Positions 43,107 to 53,575 of a stretch of DNA of 64,000 nt are shown piece by piece (positions within the stretch are counted from its first letter, which is position 1; each line of letters opens with the position of its first letter). The stretch covers positions 930,001-994,000 of the forward strand of contig NZ_FQVX01000002.1 of assembly GCF_900129495.1 (NCBI RefSeq), given 5' to 3'. The DNA is from Geodermatophilus nigrescens. GTDB lineage: Bacteria > Actinomycetota > Actinomycetes > Mycobacteriales > Geodermatophilaceae. The notes under the pieces are model-generated. The model was not told the origin of the DNA. It saw nothing but the letters and a program-made list of their open reading frames with translations, and made no database searches. The position numbers and the translations under genes were made by a program.

Positions 43107-43112
43107 ACCCTG
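43107..43112 (-). promoter_or_regulatory. -10 box of the Dabb gene
   Basis: CAGGGT on the minus strand, 7 nt before the GTG at 43099. Confidence 0.5.
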
Positions 43113-43139
43113 TCAGGCGGCCGGACGGTACGGGGTCGG

Positions 43140-43145
43140 TAGTGT
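43140..43145 (+). promoter_or_regulatory. -10 box of the glycosyltransferase operon
   Basis: TAGTGT, 7 nt before the ATG at 43153. It lies 27 bp from the divergent Dabb -10 box, so the two promoters overlap. Confidence 0.55.
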
Positions 43146-43152
43146 CCGGCGC

Positions 43153-44406
43153 ATGGGACGACGGCTGCGGATCGCACTGCTGTCGTACCGGAGCAAGCCG
43201 CACAGCGGCGGTCAGGGCATCTACGTCCGGGCGCTGTCCCGCGAGCTCACCGCGCTCGGCCACGCCGTCGACGTGTGGAGCGGGCAGCCCTATCCCGAGC
43301 TCGACGACGGCGTCCCGCTGGTCCGGCTGCCGAGCCTGGACCTCTACCGCGAGCCCGACCCGTTCCGCACGCCGCGGCCCTCGGAGTTCCGCGACTGGAT
43401 CGACGTCGCCGAGTTCGCCGCGATGTGCACGGCCGGCTTCCCCGAGCCGCTCACCTTCTCCCTGCGGGCCGCCCGCGCGCTGCTCCCCCGCGCCGCCGAC
43501 TACGACGTCGTCCACGACAACCAGTCGCTGGGCTACGGGCTGCTGCGGCTGGTGCGGGCCGGCGTCCCGACCGTGGCCACCGTGCACCACCCGGTGGCCA
43601 TCGACCGGCAGCTCGACCTCGCCGCCGCGCCCACCCTGCGCCGCCGGCTGACGCTCACCCGCTGGTACGGGTTCACCGCGATGCAGGCCCGGGTCGCGCC
43701 GCGGCTCGACGCGGTCACCACCGTGTCGGAGAGCTCGCGCCGCGACATCGAGACGCACCTGCACGTCCCGGCCACCGGCATCGAGGTGGTCCCGGTCGGC
43801 ATCGACCCCGACGTCTTCACCCCGCCGCCGGCCGGCCGCCCGCGGGAGACCGACTCGATCGTCGTCACCACCAGCGCCGACGTCCCGCTCAAGGGCCTGG
43901 TGCACCTGCTCGAGGCCGTGGCCAAGCTGCGCACCGAGCGGCCCGTGCGGCTGACCGTCGTCGGCACCGCCCGGCCCGGCGGGCCGGCCGAGACCGCGCT
44001 GGACCGGCTCGGCATCCGCGACGCCGTCCGGTTCACCGGGCCGCTGCCCGAGGCCCACCTGGTCACCCTGCTGCAGACCGCCACCGTGGCCGCCATCCCG
44101 TCGCTGTACGAGGGCTTCTCGCTGCCGGCGGTCGAGGCCATGGCCTGCGGCACGCCGCTGGTGACCACCGACGCCGGTGCGCTGCCGGAGGTGGTCGGCA
44201 CGCAGGCGGGCCTGCGGGTGCCGGCGGGCGACGTCGGGGAGCTGACGGCGGCGCTGCGGCTGGTGCTGGAGAAGCCATCGCTGCAGGAGCAGCTGGGCCG
44301 CGCCGGGCGCCGGCGGGTGCTCGCGAACTACACGTGGCGGCGGACCGCCGAGCGCACCGCCGACTGGTACGCGCGCGTGCTGGAGGACAAGGGGCGCCCG
44401 TGCTGA
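43153..44406 (+). CDS. GT4 family glycosyltransferase
   Basis: 417 residues, GT-B fold. The N-terminal domain starts RIALLSYRSKPHSGGQGIYV (acceptor side) and the C-terminal donor domain has VVPVGIDPDVF, TSADVPLKGLVHLLEAV and the signature EGFSLPAVEAMACGTPLV with the EX7E glutamates. It retains the donor sugar configuration; donor and acceptor are unknown. First gene of a run of six same-strand genes, five of them overlapping or abutting. Leaderless start. Confidence 0.9.
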   Translation: MGRRLRIALLSYRSKPHSGGQGIYVRALSRELTALGHAVDVWSGQPYPELDDGVPLVRLPSLDLYREPDPFRTPRPSEFRDWIDVAEFAAMCTAGFPEPLTFSLRAARALLPRAADYDVVHDNQSLGYGLLRLVRAGVPTVATVHHPVAIDRQLDLAAAPTLRRRLTLTRWYGFTAMQARVAPRLDAVTTVSESSRRDIETHLHVPATGIEVVPVGIDPDVFTPPPAGRPRETDSIVVTTSADVPLKGLVHLLEAVAKLRTERPVRLTVVGTARPGGPAETALDRLGIRDAVRFTGPLPEAHLVTLLQTATVAAIPSLYEGFSLPAVEAMACGTPLVTTDAGALPEVVGTQAGLRVPAGDVGELTAALRLVLEKPSLQEQLGRAGRRRVLANYTWRRTAERTADWYARVLEDKGRPC

Positions 44407-45188
44407 CCGTCGACTACGACCTGCTCGACCTCCGGCCGGGCATGACCGTGCTCGACCTCGGCTGCGGCGAGGGCCGGCACGCGTTCGAGGCCTACCGCCG
44501 CGGCGCGCGGGTGGTCGCCGTCGACTGGGGCGTGTCCGAGGTGGAGACGACCAAGCGCTGGCTCGGCGCCATCGCCGAGGCCGGCGAGGCCCCCGCCGGG
44601 GCGCACTTCGAGGTGGTGCGCGGCGACCTGCTGCACCTGCCCTTCCCCGACGCCGGCGTCGACCGGGTGATCGCCTCCGAAGTGCTCGAGCACATCCCCG
44701 ACGACGGCCGCGCGATGGCCGAGATCGCCCGCGTGCTCAAGCCGGGCGGCCGGGTGGCGGTCACCGTGCCGCGCTGGGGGCCCGAGCGGGTCTGCTGGGC
44801 GCTGTCGGACGCCTACCACGCGAACGAGGGCGGCCACATCCGCATCTACCGCGGCGACGTGCTGCGGGCGCGGCTGTCGGTGGCGGGCCTCGTGCCCGGC
44901 GCCACGCACCACGCGCACGCGCTGCACGCGCCCTACTGGTGGCTCAAGTGCGCCGTCGGGGTCGATCGCGACGCCGCCGTCGTCCGCGCCTACCACCGGC
45001 TGCTGGTGTGGGACCTCACGAAGCGGCCGTGGCTGACCCGCACCGCCGAGCGCGTGCTCGACCCGCTGATCGGCAAGAGCCTCGTCGTCTACGCCGACCG
45101 GCCGGCGGTTCCGGCGGACGGTACGGCGGACGGCACGGCGGACGTCGCGGCCGCCCAGGAGCGGGAGAAGACCGCTGCCGCGGGCTGA
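44400..45188 (+). CDS. class I SAM-dependent methyltransferase
   Basis: 262 residues. SAM-binding motif I is VLDLGCGEGRHAFEAYRRGA, followed by an acidic VAVDWG strand and SEVLEHIPDD, typical of UbiE/COQ5-like enzymes. The C-terminal part has an extra domain with several Trp/Tyr (APYWWLKCAVGVDRD) and a repetitive tail (ADGTADGTAD). The GTG start overlaps the glycosyltransferase stop by 7 nt. Substrate unknown, probably the product of the operon's glycosyltransferases. Confidence 0.87.
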   Translation: MLTVDYDLLDLRPGMTVLDLGCGEGRHAFEAYRRGARVVAVDWGVSEVETTKRWLGAIAEAGEAPAGAHFEVVRGDLLHLPFPDAGVDRVIASEVLEHIPDDGRAMAEIARVLKPGGRVAVTVPRWGPERVCWALSDAYHANEGGHIRIYRGDVLRARLSVAGLVPGATHHAHALHAPYWWLKCAVGVDRDAAVVRAYHRLLVWDLTKRPWLTRTAERVLDPLIGKSLVVYADRPAVPADGTADGTADVAAAQEREKTAAAG

Positions 45189-45237
45189 CCTGCCGGAGCT
45201 GCCGGGGGTCCTCGACGCGGCGGACGTCGCCCGCACG

Positions 45238-46263
45238 GTGGCGGCGATCGCCGCCGAGCAGGCCCCCGACGGCGCGCTGCCGTGGTTCCGCGGCGGCCAG
45301 CTCGACCCGTGGGACTCCGTCGAGGCCGCGATGGCGCTCCAGGTCGGCGGGGAACACGGGCGCGCCGCGGCCGCGTACCGCTGGCTGGCCGCCCGGCAGC
45401 GGCCCGACGGCTCCCTCGCCGCCGAGTACCGGGGCGGCGTCGAGACGCAGCCCGGCGTCGAGAGCAACCACGCCGGCTACCTCGCCGTCGGGCTGTGGCA
45501 CGGCTGGCTGTCCCGCCCGGACGAGGCGCTGGTCGCCGAGCTCTGGCCGGTGGTGCGCCGCGGCCTGGACCTCGTGGTGCGCATGCAGCTGGGGAGCGGC
45601 GCGGTCAGCTGGGCGCTGCGCCCCGACGGCACCCCCGACGACACGGCGCTGCTCACCGGCAACGCCAGCCTGTTCCAGGCGCTGCGCTGCGGCATCGCGC
45701 TGGCCGGGCTCGTCGGGGAGCCGCAGCCGGACTGGGAGCTGGCCGTCACCGACCTCGGCGAGGCCCTGCGCACCGACCCGGGAGCGTTCGCCGACCGCTC
45801 CCGCTGGTCGATGGACTGGTACTACCCGGTGCTCGCCGGGGCGGTCACCGGCGAGGCGGCCCGCGCCCGCCTGGCCGCCGGCTGGGACCGCTTCGTCGTC
45901 CCGGGCCTCGGCGCCCGCTGCGTGGCCGACCGCCCGTGGGTGACCGGCGCGGAGACCTGCGAGCTGGCGCTCGCCCTCGTCGCGGCCGGGCAGCCGGAGG
46001 CGGCCCGCGAGCAGGTGGCCGCCATGCAGCACCTGCGCGACGACGACGGCTCGTACTGGACCGGGCTGGTCTACGCCGACGACGCCCGCTGGCCGGTCGA
46101 GCGCACCACCTGGACGGCGGCCGCGGTGGTGCTCGCCGTCGAGGCCCTGGCGGGCGGCACGCCGGCGTCCACGCTGTTCGCCGACCCCACCGCACTGCCC
46201 GCGCCCGGTGCGGCGGAACCCACGGGTTCGGCCGCGCCGCTGCCGGGCAGGGCGCAACCGTGA
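45238..46263 (+). CDS. alpha/alpha-toroid protein annotated as prenyltransferase-like
   Basis: 341 residues from GTG 45238. Repeated helical pairs with QxxDGSLAAE-like turns (AARQRPDGSLAAEYRGG, LRDDDGSYWTG) match the toroid fold of squalene cyclases, protein prenyltransferases and some glycoside hydrolases; no DDxxD or DxDD motif confirms a terpene enzyme. The reading frame stays protein-like upstream (PELPGVLDAADVART), and a CTG at 45175 with GGAGAAG 4 nt before it may be the true start. Ends in a GTGA overlap with the next gene. Confidence 0.72.
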   Translation: MAAIAAEQAPDGALPWFRGGQLDPWDSVEAAMALQVGGEHGRAAAAYRWLAARQRPDGSLAAEYRGGVETQPGVESNHAGYLAVGLWHGWLSRPDEALVAELWPVVRRGLDLVVRMQLGSGAVSWALRPDGTPDDTALLTGNASLFQALRCGIALAGLVGEPQPDWELAVTDLGEALRTDPGAFADRSRWSMDWYYPVLAGAVTGEAARARLAAGWDRFVVPGLGARCVADRPWVTGAETCELALALVAAGQPEAAREQVAAMQHLRDDDGSYWTGLVYADDARWPVERTTWTAAAVVLAVEALAGGTPASTLFADPTALPAPGAAEPTGSAAPLPGRAQP

Positions 46264-47156
46264 CCCGTTCCTCCCCCGCCCCGGCGCCCTCCCCGGCCCC
46301 CTCCCCACCTGCCCCCGACGGCGTCACGGTCGTCGTCATGAGCCGCGACCGGCGCGAGGACCTGCTCGCCTCGCTCCCCCGGCACGAGGCGCCGGTGGTG
46401 CTGGTGGACAACGGGTCCGGCGACGGGACCGTGGACGCCGTCCGCGCGGCCCTGCCGCAGGTGACCGTGCTGCCGCTGGCGGAGAACGCCGGCGCGCGGG
46501 CGCGCACGATCGGCGCCGGGTACGCGGGCACGGAGTTCGTGGCGTTCGCCGACGACGACTCCTGGTGGGCGCCCGGCGACCTCGCCCGCGCCGCGGAGGT
46601 CATGCGTGTGCACCCGCGGCTGGCGGTGCTCAACGCGCGGGTGCTGGTCGGCCCCGAGGAGCGGCTGGACCCGCTGTGCCCGGAGCTGGCGGCCAGCCCG
46701 CTCGGCACGCCGGCGCACCTGCCCGGGCCGCGGCTGCTCGGCTTCATCGCGTGCGCCGCGATGGTGCGCACGGAGGCCTTCCTCGCCGTCGGCGGCTTCG
46801 ACTCCGTGGTGCGCTTCCCCGGCGAGGAGGAGCGGCTCTCCCTCGACCTCGCCGCGGCCGGCTGGGACATCGCCTACGTCGACGCGGTGACCGTGCACCA
46901 CCACCCCTCGTCCCGCCGGCACGACCGCGCCGCGCGGCAGGCGGCGGTCCTGCGCTCCCGGGTGCTCACCGCGGTGCTGCGGCTGCCGGTGCGCGACGTC
47001 GCCGCCACGGTGGCCGAGGCGCTGCGCGCCGGCGCACCCGGCCGGCGGGGACTCCTGCGGGCGCTGCCCGACCTGCCCGCCGCGCTGCGCCGCCGCCGCC
47101 GGCTGCCGGCGTCCGTGCTGGCCGACCGGCGGCTGCTCGCCGGGGACCCGGCGTGA
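46260..47156 (+). CDS. GT2 family glycosyltransferase (first of a tandem pair)
   Basis: 298 residues, GT-A fold. After a Pro/Ala-rich start come VVLVDNGSGDGT (nucleotide site), a D-rich metal motif FADDDSWW and GGFDSVVRFPGEEERLSLDL with the ED acceptor loop. The C-terminal 70 residues are helical and basic. It is a paralogue of the next gene. GTGA overlap with the toroid gene. Confidence 0.88.
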   Translation: MTRSSPAPAPSPAPSPPAPDGVTVVVMSRDRREDLLASLPRHEAPVVLVDNGSGDGTVDAVRAALPQVTVLPLAENAGARARTIGAGYAGTEFVAFADDDSWWAPGDLARAAEVMRVHPRLAVLNARVLVGPEERLDPLCPELAASPLGTPAHLPGPRLLGFIACAAMVRTEAFLAVGGFDSVVRFPGEEERLSLDLAAAGWDIAYVDAVTVHHHPSSRRHDRAARQAAVLRSRVLTAVLRLPVRDVAATVAEALRAGAPGRRGLLRALPDLPAALRRRRRLPASVLADRRLLAGDPA

Positions 47157-48088
47157 CCGCCACGGAGGCCCGACCCGAGGGCGCCGGGCTCGCGCCGGAC
47201 CCGCGGGTCGCCGTCGTCGTCATCACCCACCAGCGGCGCGACGAGGTGCTGCTCGCGCTGTCGCGGCTGCTGGCGCTGCCCGAGCAGCCGCACGTCGTGC
47301 TGGTCGACAACGGCTCCACCGACGGCACGGCGGAGGCGGTGCGCGAGCGCTTCCCGGCCGTCGAGCTGGTCGCCAGCCCGGAGAACCTCGGCGCCGTCGG
47401 CCGCAACGTCGGGATCGCGCGGCTCGACACCCCCTACGTCGCCTTCTGCGACGACGACACGTGGTGGGACCCGGGCTCCCTGCGGACGGCGGCCGACGTG
47501 CTCGACGCCCACCCGCGGCTGGCCGTGGTGACCGCGCGGATCCTCGTCGAGCCCGGCGGCCGCGAGGACCCGATCGTGCCGGAGCTGCGCGACTCCCCCG
47601 TGCCCGGCGCCGAGTGGCTGCCCGGGCCGGCCCTGGGCTCGTTCCTGGCCGGGGCGAGCGTGGTGCGGCGGGAGGCGTTCCTCGAGGTCGGCGGCTTCAG
47701 CGAGCGGCTGTGGCTGGGCGGCGAGGAGGAGCTGATGGCCGGCGACCTCGCCGCCGCCGGCTGGGAGCTGTGCTACCTCCCGGCGCTCACCGTGCACCAC
47801 CAGGCGTCCAGGGCGAGGGACTCCCACCGCCGCCGGCGCGACGGCATCCGCAACACCCTCTGGACGACGTGGCTGCGCCGCCCGCTGCGCCCGGCCCTGC
47901 GCCGCACCGTGCACCTGCTGCGCACGCTGCCGCGCGACCGGGTGACCGCGCAGGGCCTGTGGAACGCCGTCCGCGGGCTCCCGTGGGTGCTCCGCGAGCG
48001 GCGGGTGCTGCCCGCCCACGCGGAGGCCCGCTTCGCCGCGCTCGACGCCGTCCAGCGCCGCTCGACCGCCCGGAAGTACGTCAGCTAG
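47153..48088 (+). CDS. GT2 family glycosyltransferase (second of a tandem pair)
   Basis: 311 residues with the same layout as its neighbour: VVLVDNGSTDGTAEAV, FCDDDTWWDPG and GGFSERLWLGGEEELMAGDL. The two probably arose by duplication and may add successive sugars. GTGA overlap with the preceding gene; the DinB gene follows 9 nt later. Confidence 0.88.
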   Translation: MTATEARPEGAGLAPDPRVAVVVITHQRRDEVLLALSRLLALPEQPHVVLVDNGSTDGTAEAVRERFPAVELVASPENLGAVGRNVGIARLDTPYVAFCDDDTWWDPGSLRTAADVLDAHPRLAVVTARILVEPGGREDPIVPELRDSPVPGAEWLPGPALGSFLAGASVVRREAFLEVGGFSERLWLGGEEELMAGDLAAAGWELCYLPALTVHHQASRARDSHRRRRDGIRNTLWTTWLRRPLRPALRRTVHLLRTLPRDRVTAQGLWNAVRGLPWVLRERRVLPAHAEARFAALDAVQRRSTARKYVS

Positions 48089-48097
48089 GAGGCCTCC

Positions 48098-48619
48098 GTG
48101 GCGCCACCGGACCACCGCACCGAGCCGCCGCACATGGCTCCTGAGACGGCGACCCTCCTGGGCTTCCTGGACTTCCAGCGGCAGACGCTGGAGTGGAAGT
48201 GCGCGGACCTCGAGCCCTGGCAGCTGGCCACCCGGGCGGTGCCGACGTCCGAGCTGACGCTGCTCGGGATGATCCGCCACCTGGCCGCGGTGGAGGTGGG
48301 CTGGCTCGTCGGGTTCTGCGACATCCCGCCGGACATCTGGCCGGACGTCGTCCGCGACCGTGACGAGCAGTTCCGGGTGGACCCGGGCACCGTGACCGCG
48401 GCCGACGTCGCGTCGGCATGGGCGACCTGGCGGGCGGCGGCCGCCGGCGTGCACCGGGTGGTCGCCCGCGTGTCGCTGGACGCCTCGGACCGGCCGTGGG
48501 GCCGTGACGACGTGTACTCCCTGCGCTGGATCCTGGTGCACCTGGTCGAGGAGTACGCCCGGCACAACGGCCACGCCGACCTGATCCGCGAGGCCCTGGA
48601 CGGCGTCACCGGCGAGTGA
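48098..48619 (+). CDS. DinB/DUF664 family protein
   Basis: 173 residues, four-helix DinB-type domain: LLGFLDFQRQTLEWKC, MIRHLAAVEVGWLVGF and HLVEEYARHNGHADLIREAL, with three His placed as metal ligands. Members include thiol-dependent transferases. GTG start with GGAGG overlapping the upstream stop region. Its place at the end of the glycosyltransferase run may be functional or accidental. Confidence 0.85.
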   Translation: MAPPDHRTEPPHMAPETATLLGFLDFQRQTLEWKCADLEPWQLATRAVPTSELTLLGMIRHLAAVEVGWLVGFCDIPPDIWPDVVRDRDEQFRVDPGTVTAADVASAWATWRAAAAGVHRVVARVSLDASDRPWGRDDVYSLRWILVHLVEEYARHNGHADLIREALDGVTGE

Positions 48620-48628
48620 GCCGAGCAG

Positions 48629-48895
48629 GTCCCGCGTCGAGCTGTGGCCGCCTCGACGCCCCTGAGGCGACAGCAGGTCGACACGGGACAGCCGCTCGGC
48701 GTGCGCCCGGCGAGCGTGTGCGCCCGAGCCGCCTTCTCCCACCTGGAGTGCGGAGTGAGCGCACACGCTCACGGGCGTCCTGGCGGCTGCGCCGAGATGC
48801 GGGCGGTGGTCGTCATCCGCTGCCGGATGACGACCGCGGGGCGCATCTCGGGAGGCCGACCCCGAGCGGGACCAGGCCAATCCCTCTGATTGGCC
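48629..48895. other. gene-free island of tandem large hairpins
   Basis: No gene is seen in 48620-48933. The stretch folds into four successive inverted repeats: 48629-48654 with 48664-48689 (21 of 26 matched), 48704-48723 with 48759-48777 (18 bp), 48792-48819 with 48824-48851 (28-nt arms with one internal loop) and 48875-48881 with 48889-48895 (7 bp). The last may end the DinB transcript; the others exceed what termination needs. Confidence 0.75.
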
Positions 48896-48920
48896 CGCAG
48901 TGACCGGGCCACTCCCACGG

Positions 48921-48926
48921 CAGGGT
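48921..48926 (+). promoter_or_regulatory. -10 box of the YczE-like gene
   Basis: CAGGGT, 7 nt before the GTG at 48934; favours that start over GTG 48925, which overlaps the box. Confidence 0.5.
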
Positions 48927-48933
48927 GGACGCC

Positions 48934-49558
48934 GTGCTCCAGCCCCGCCCTGTCCGCCTGCCCCCGCGCCTGCCGCGCCGCCTCGTCCAGCTCTACGCCG
49001 GACTCACGCTCTACGGCGCCTCGATGGCCCTGCTGGTGCGGTCCTCGCTCGGGGTCACGCCGTGGGACGTGCTGCACCAGGGCCTCGCGCACCGGCTGGG
49101 CTGGTCGCTCGGGCTGGTCACCGCCGTCGTGGGCGCGCTGGTCCTGCTGGCCTGGATCCCGCTGCGCGAGCGGCCGGGCCTGGGCACGGTCAGCAACGTC
49201 GTCGTCATCGGGGTCGCCGTCGACGGCACGCTCGCCGTGCTGCCCGCGCCGTCGCACCTCGCCGTGCAGGTCGCGTTCGCCGCGGCGGGCATCGCGCTCA
49301 ACGCCGTCGCCACGGCCGCCTACGTCGGCGTGCACCTCGGGCCCGGACCGCGCGACGGCCTGATGACCGGGCTGGTGCGGCGCACCGGCGGGTCGGTGCG
49401 GGCCGTGCGCACCGCGATCGAGGCCACCGTCGTGGCCACCGGCTGGCTGCTCGGCGGCACACTCGGCGTCGCGACCGTGGCCTACGCCCTGCTCATCGGC
49501 CCGCTGACCCAGCTGCTGCTGCCCCGCCTGTCGGTGCGCCTGCCCGAGCGGCCTGCGG

Positions 49559-49575
<17 letters not shown>
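48934..49575 (+). CDS. YczE/YitT-like integral membrane protein
   Basis: 213 residues with five to six membrane helices. The conserved YGASMALLVRSSLGVTPWDVLH and HLGPGPRDGLMTGLVRRTG motifs identify the YczE family; transport function suspected, unproven. GTG 48934 is supported by the leaderless -10 box. Its last 17 bp overlap the end of the convergent zinc-finger gene. Confidence 0.87.
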
Positions 49576-51827
<2,252 letters not shown>

Positions 51828-51829
51828 TC

Positions 51830-51835
51830 AGGCTA
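51830..51835 (-). promoter_or_regulatory. -10 box of the YibE/F gene
   Basis: TAGCCT on the minus strand, 6 nt before the GTG at 51823. Confidence 0.5.
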
Positions 51836-51885
51836 GGAGCAGCGGCCCGCCCCGGACCGCCCGACACAGGGGCGGGTCGGGCGCC

Positions 51886-51941
51886 GGGAGTCAGGCGCTG
51901 GGAGTCAGGCGCTGGGAGTCAGGCGCTGGGAGTCAGGCGCT
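51886..51941. repeat. four perfect tandem copies of a 14-bp unit
   Basis: GGGAGTCAGGCGCT is repeated four times without change. The copy at 51928-51941 contains the stop codon of the STAS gene, so the repeat duplicates the gene's 3' end. Each unit carries TGA on the minus strand. Confidence 0.95.
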
Positions 51942-52382
51942 GCGTCCGTCGGGCCCGTCGGGCCGCGGCGCCTGCGCGCCCGACACCGGGGAGCCCCCGG
52001 CGTCGGCCGGGCCGGCCTCGTCGTCGACCACCTCGAAGCGCCGCCACAGCCCGGTCAGCTGCAGCGGCCGGGCGACGGCGGCCGGCGGCGAGACCAGGGC
52101 GACGGTGACGGCCCGGGGCTGCGTCATCCGCTGCAGCTGCACCAGCACGGCCATCCCGGCCGAGTTCATGAACGTCACCCGGTCGAGGTGCAGCTCCAGC
52201 CGGGACAGCGTGGGCACCGACAGCAGCTGGTCGGTGACCGCGCGGACCAGGGGCCGGCGGGCGGCCTCGGTGAGCTCGCCGGTGACGGTGACGCGGCTGA
52301 CGTCGCCGTCGAGGGCGGCGGTCACCTCGGGGGCGGCGGCGTCGTCGGCGTGCCCCTCGCCGGGCGGTACGGACTCGTCCAT
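51933..52382 (-). CDS. STAS-domain anti-sigma-factor antagonist
   Basis: 149 residues. The STAS core contains VTFMNSAGMAVLVQLQ, with the Ser that partner switching kinases phosphorylate in SpoIIAA/RsbV proteins, and the preceding LELHLDRV strand. A Pro/Asp-rich tail of about 30 residues follows. No anti-sigma kinase gene is adjacent. ATG 52382 gives a family-like start; an upstream GTG-initiated form with 17 extra residues is possible. The gene is divergent from hsp20. Confidence 0.85.
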   Translation of the reverse strand: MDESVPPGEGHADDAAAPEVTAALDGDVSRVTVTGELTEAARRPLVRAVTDQLLSVPTLSRLELHLDRVTFMNSAGMAVLVQLQRMTQPRAVTVALVSPPAAVARPLQLTGLWRRFEVVDDEAGPADAGGSPVSGAQAPRPDGPDGRSA

Positions 52383-52446
52383 GCCCGGGCACTGCCCGCT
52401 GCCGCGCGATCCCATGCGCGACCCGGACGACATGCGCCGATGGATG

Positions 52447-52475
52447 TTTACAGCGGCCGTCGGTCAAGGTAATCT
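52447..52475 (+). promoter_or_regulatory. hsp20 promoter
   Basis: TTTACA (52447-52452), a 17-nt spacer and TAATCT (52470-52475), the closest match to the vegetative sigma consensus in the window. No complete HspR (HAIR) inverted repeat is seen. Confidence 0.7.
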
Positions 52476-52541
52476 GCAGTCGCCGATGGAGGTTCACTCC
52501 ACGGCAGCGACCGACCAGCACGACCCAGGAGGTGCACCAGC

Positions 52542-53036
52542 ATGATGCTGACCGCCTACGACCCGTTCGCCGCCACGTCCGCCGCCTTCCGCGCGCTGGA
52601 CCAGCTCGCCGGCCGCACCGGCACCGCCCGCGCCCTGTCGGGCATGCCGATGGACGCCTACCGGGTCGGCGACAAGTTCGTCGCCCACTTCGACCTGCCC
52701 GGCGTCGACCCCGGCTCGATCGACCTCTCGATCGAGGGCACCACGCTCACCGTGACCGCCGAGCGCTCGGTGCCGCAGCTGGAGAACGCCGAGTGGGCCG
52801 TCGCCGAGCGCCCGTACGGCTCCTACACGCGGCAGCTGGTCCTCGGCCGCAGCCTCGACACCGACCGGCTCGAGGCGAGCTACCACGACGGCGTGCTCAC
52901 CGTGAGCATCCCCGTGGCCGAGAAGGCGCGGGCCCGCAAGATCACCGTGACCCGGGCCGACGTGCCGGCCGCGGTGGAGAGCCGCACCATCGAGCACGAG
53001 TCGGCCGGGCGCGAGCAGCGCGCCGTCGAGAGCTGA
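52542..53036 (+). CDS. Hsp20/alpha-crystallin small heat-shock protein
   Basis: 164 residues. Short N-terminal arm, then the alpha-crystallin domain (about 35-140) with FDLPGVDPGSIDLSIEGTTL, SYTRQLVLGRSLDTDRLEAS and the GVLTVSIPV strand that includes the conserved A/GxL motif. An ATP-independent chaperone that holds unfolding proteins. ATG start with AGGAGG 8 nt upstream. Followed by a perfect hairpin and a MerR-type regulator. Confidence 0.95.
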   Translation: MMLTAYDPFAATSAAFRALDQLAGRTGTARALSGMPMDAYRVGDKFVAHFDLPGVDPGSIDLSIEGTTLTVTAERSVPQLENAEWAVAERPYGSYTRQLVLGRSLDTDRLEASYHDGVLTVSIPVAEKARARKITVTRADVPAAVESRTIEHESAGREQRAVES

Positions 53037-53051
53037 CCGGCGCGTCCCGCA

Positions 53052-53085
53052 CACGGGGCCGGGCCCGCGGGGGCCCGGCCCCGTG
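53052..53085 (+). terminator. hairpin after hsp20
   Basis: A perfect 15-bp stem (53052-53066 with 53071-53085) and a GCGG loop. Confidence 0.85.
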
Positions 53086-53105
53086 CCGTTCCCGAGGAGT
53101 CCCCC

Positions 53106-53543
53106 ATGGCGACGAGCGACAGGCCAGGCCGCGACGACGGCGCGCCCGGGGACCCGGCAGGCGCCACGGCTCCCGCGTCCGCGGCCCCCTCGGCCGCGGA
53201 CGCCGTCCGGCGGCTCGACGACCCCGACTACCCGGCGCTGACCATGAGCCAGGCCGCCACCCTCCTCGGCGTGCAGGCCGCCTTCCTCCGCAGCCTCGAC
53301 GGCTCGGGCGCCCTGTCGCCGCACCGCTCCCCCGGCGGCCACCGCCGCTACTCCCGCCACCAGCTCGTCCTCGCCGCCCGCCTGCGCGGCCTGCTCGACG
53401 AGGGGCACCCACTCGCCTCGGCCGAGGTGATCGTCGGTCTGCAGGACCAGCTCGCCGACGCCCGCGCCGACGGCGACCGGCTGCGTGACACCGTCGCCCG
53501 CCTCCGCGACGAGCTCCCGGAGGACCAGACCGACGACGCGTGA
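53106..53543 (+). CDS. MerR-family regulator, HspR-like
   Basis: 145 residues. A disordered Ala/Pro N-terminus of about 40 residues precedes a MerR winged helix (LTMSQAATLLGVQAAFLRSL, PHRSPGGHRRYSRHQL) and a coiled-coil (VGLQDQLADARADGDRLRD). There are no Cys, so a metal-sensing role is unlikely. Following hsp20, it may control heat-shock genes as HspR does, though binding sites are not evident. ATG with GAGGAG 6 nt upstream. Its stop abuts the CsoR operator. Confidence 0.83.
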   Translation: MATSDRPGRDDGAPGDPAGATAPASAAPSAADAVRRLDDPDYPALTMSQAATLLGVQAAFLRSLDGSGALSPHRSPGGHRRYSRHQLVLAARLRGLLDEGHPLASAEVIVGLQDQLADARADGDRLRDTVARLRDELPEDQTDDA

Positions 53544-53558
53544 CACCCCTGGGGGGTA
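53543..53558 (+). promoter_or_regulatory. predicted CsoR operator
   Basis: ACACCCCTGGGGGGTA, a GC-rich near-palindrome of the C-tract/G-tract type bound by CsoR, centred about 15 nt upstream of the csoR -10 box and so over the -35 region. Confidence 0.6.
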
Positions 53559-53562
53559 GGGG

Positions 53563-53568
53563 TACTGT
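53563..53568 (+). promoter_or_regulatory. -10 box of the copper operon
   Basis: TACTGT, 7 nt before the csoR GTG at 53576; leaderless. Confidence 0.6.
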
Positions 53569-53575
53569 GGCATCC

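Noticed and set aside
48629..48895. CRISPR array or insertion-sequence end
   Set aside because: The inverted repeats differ in sequence from each other, there are no spacers of regular length, and no transposase is nearby.
52441..52541. HspR-binding HAIR element before hsp20
   Set aside because: Only a half-like GGTCAAGG is present; the inverted partner CTTGAG-type half is missing at the right spacing.
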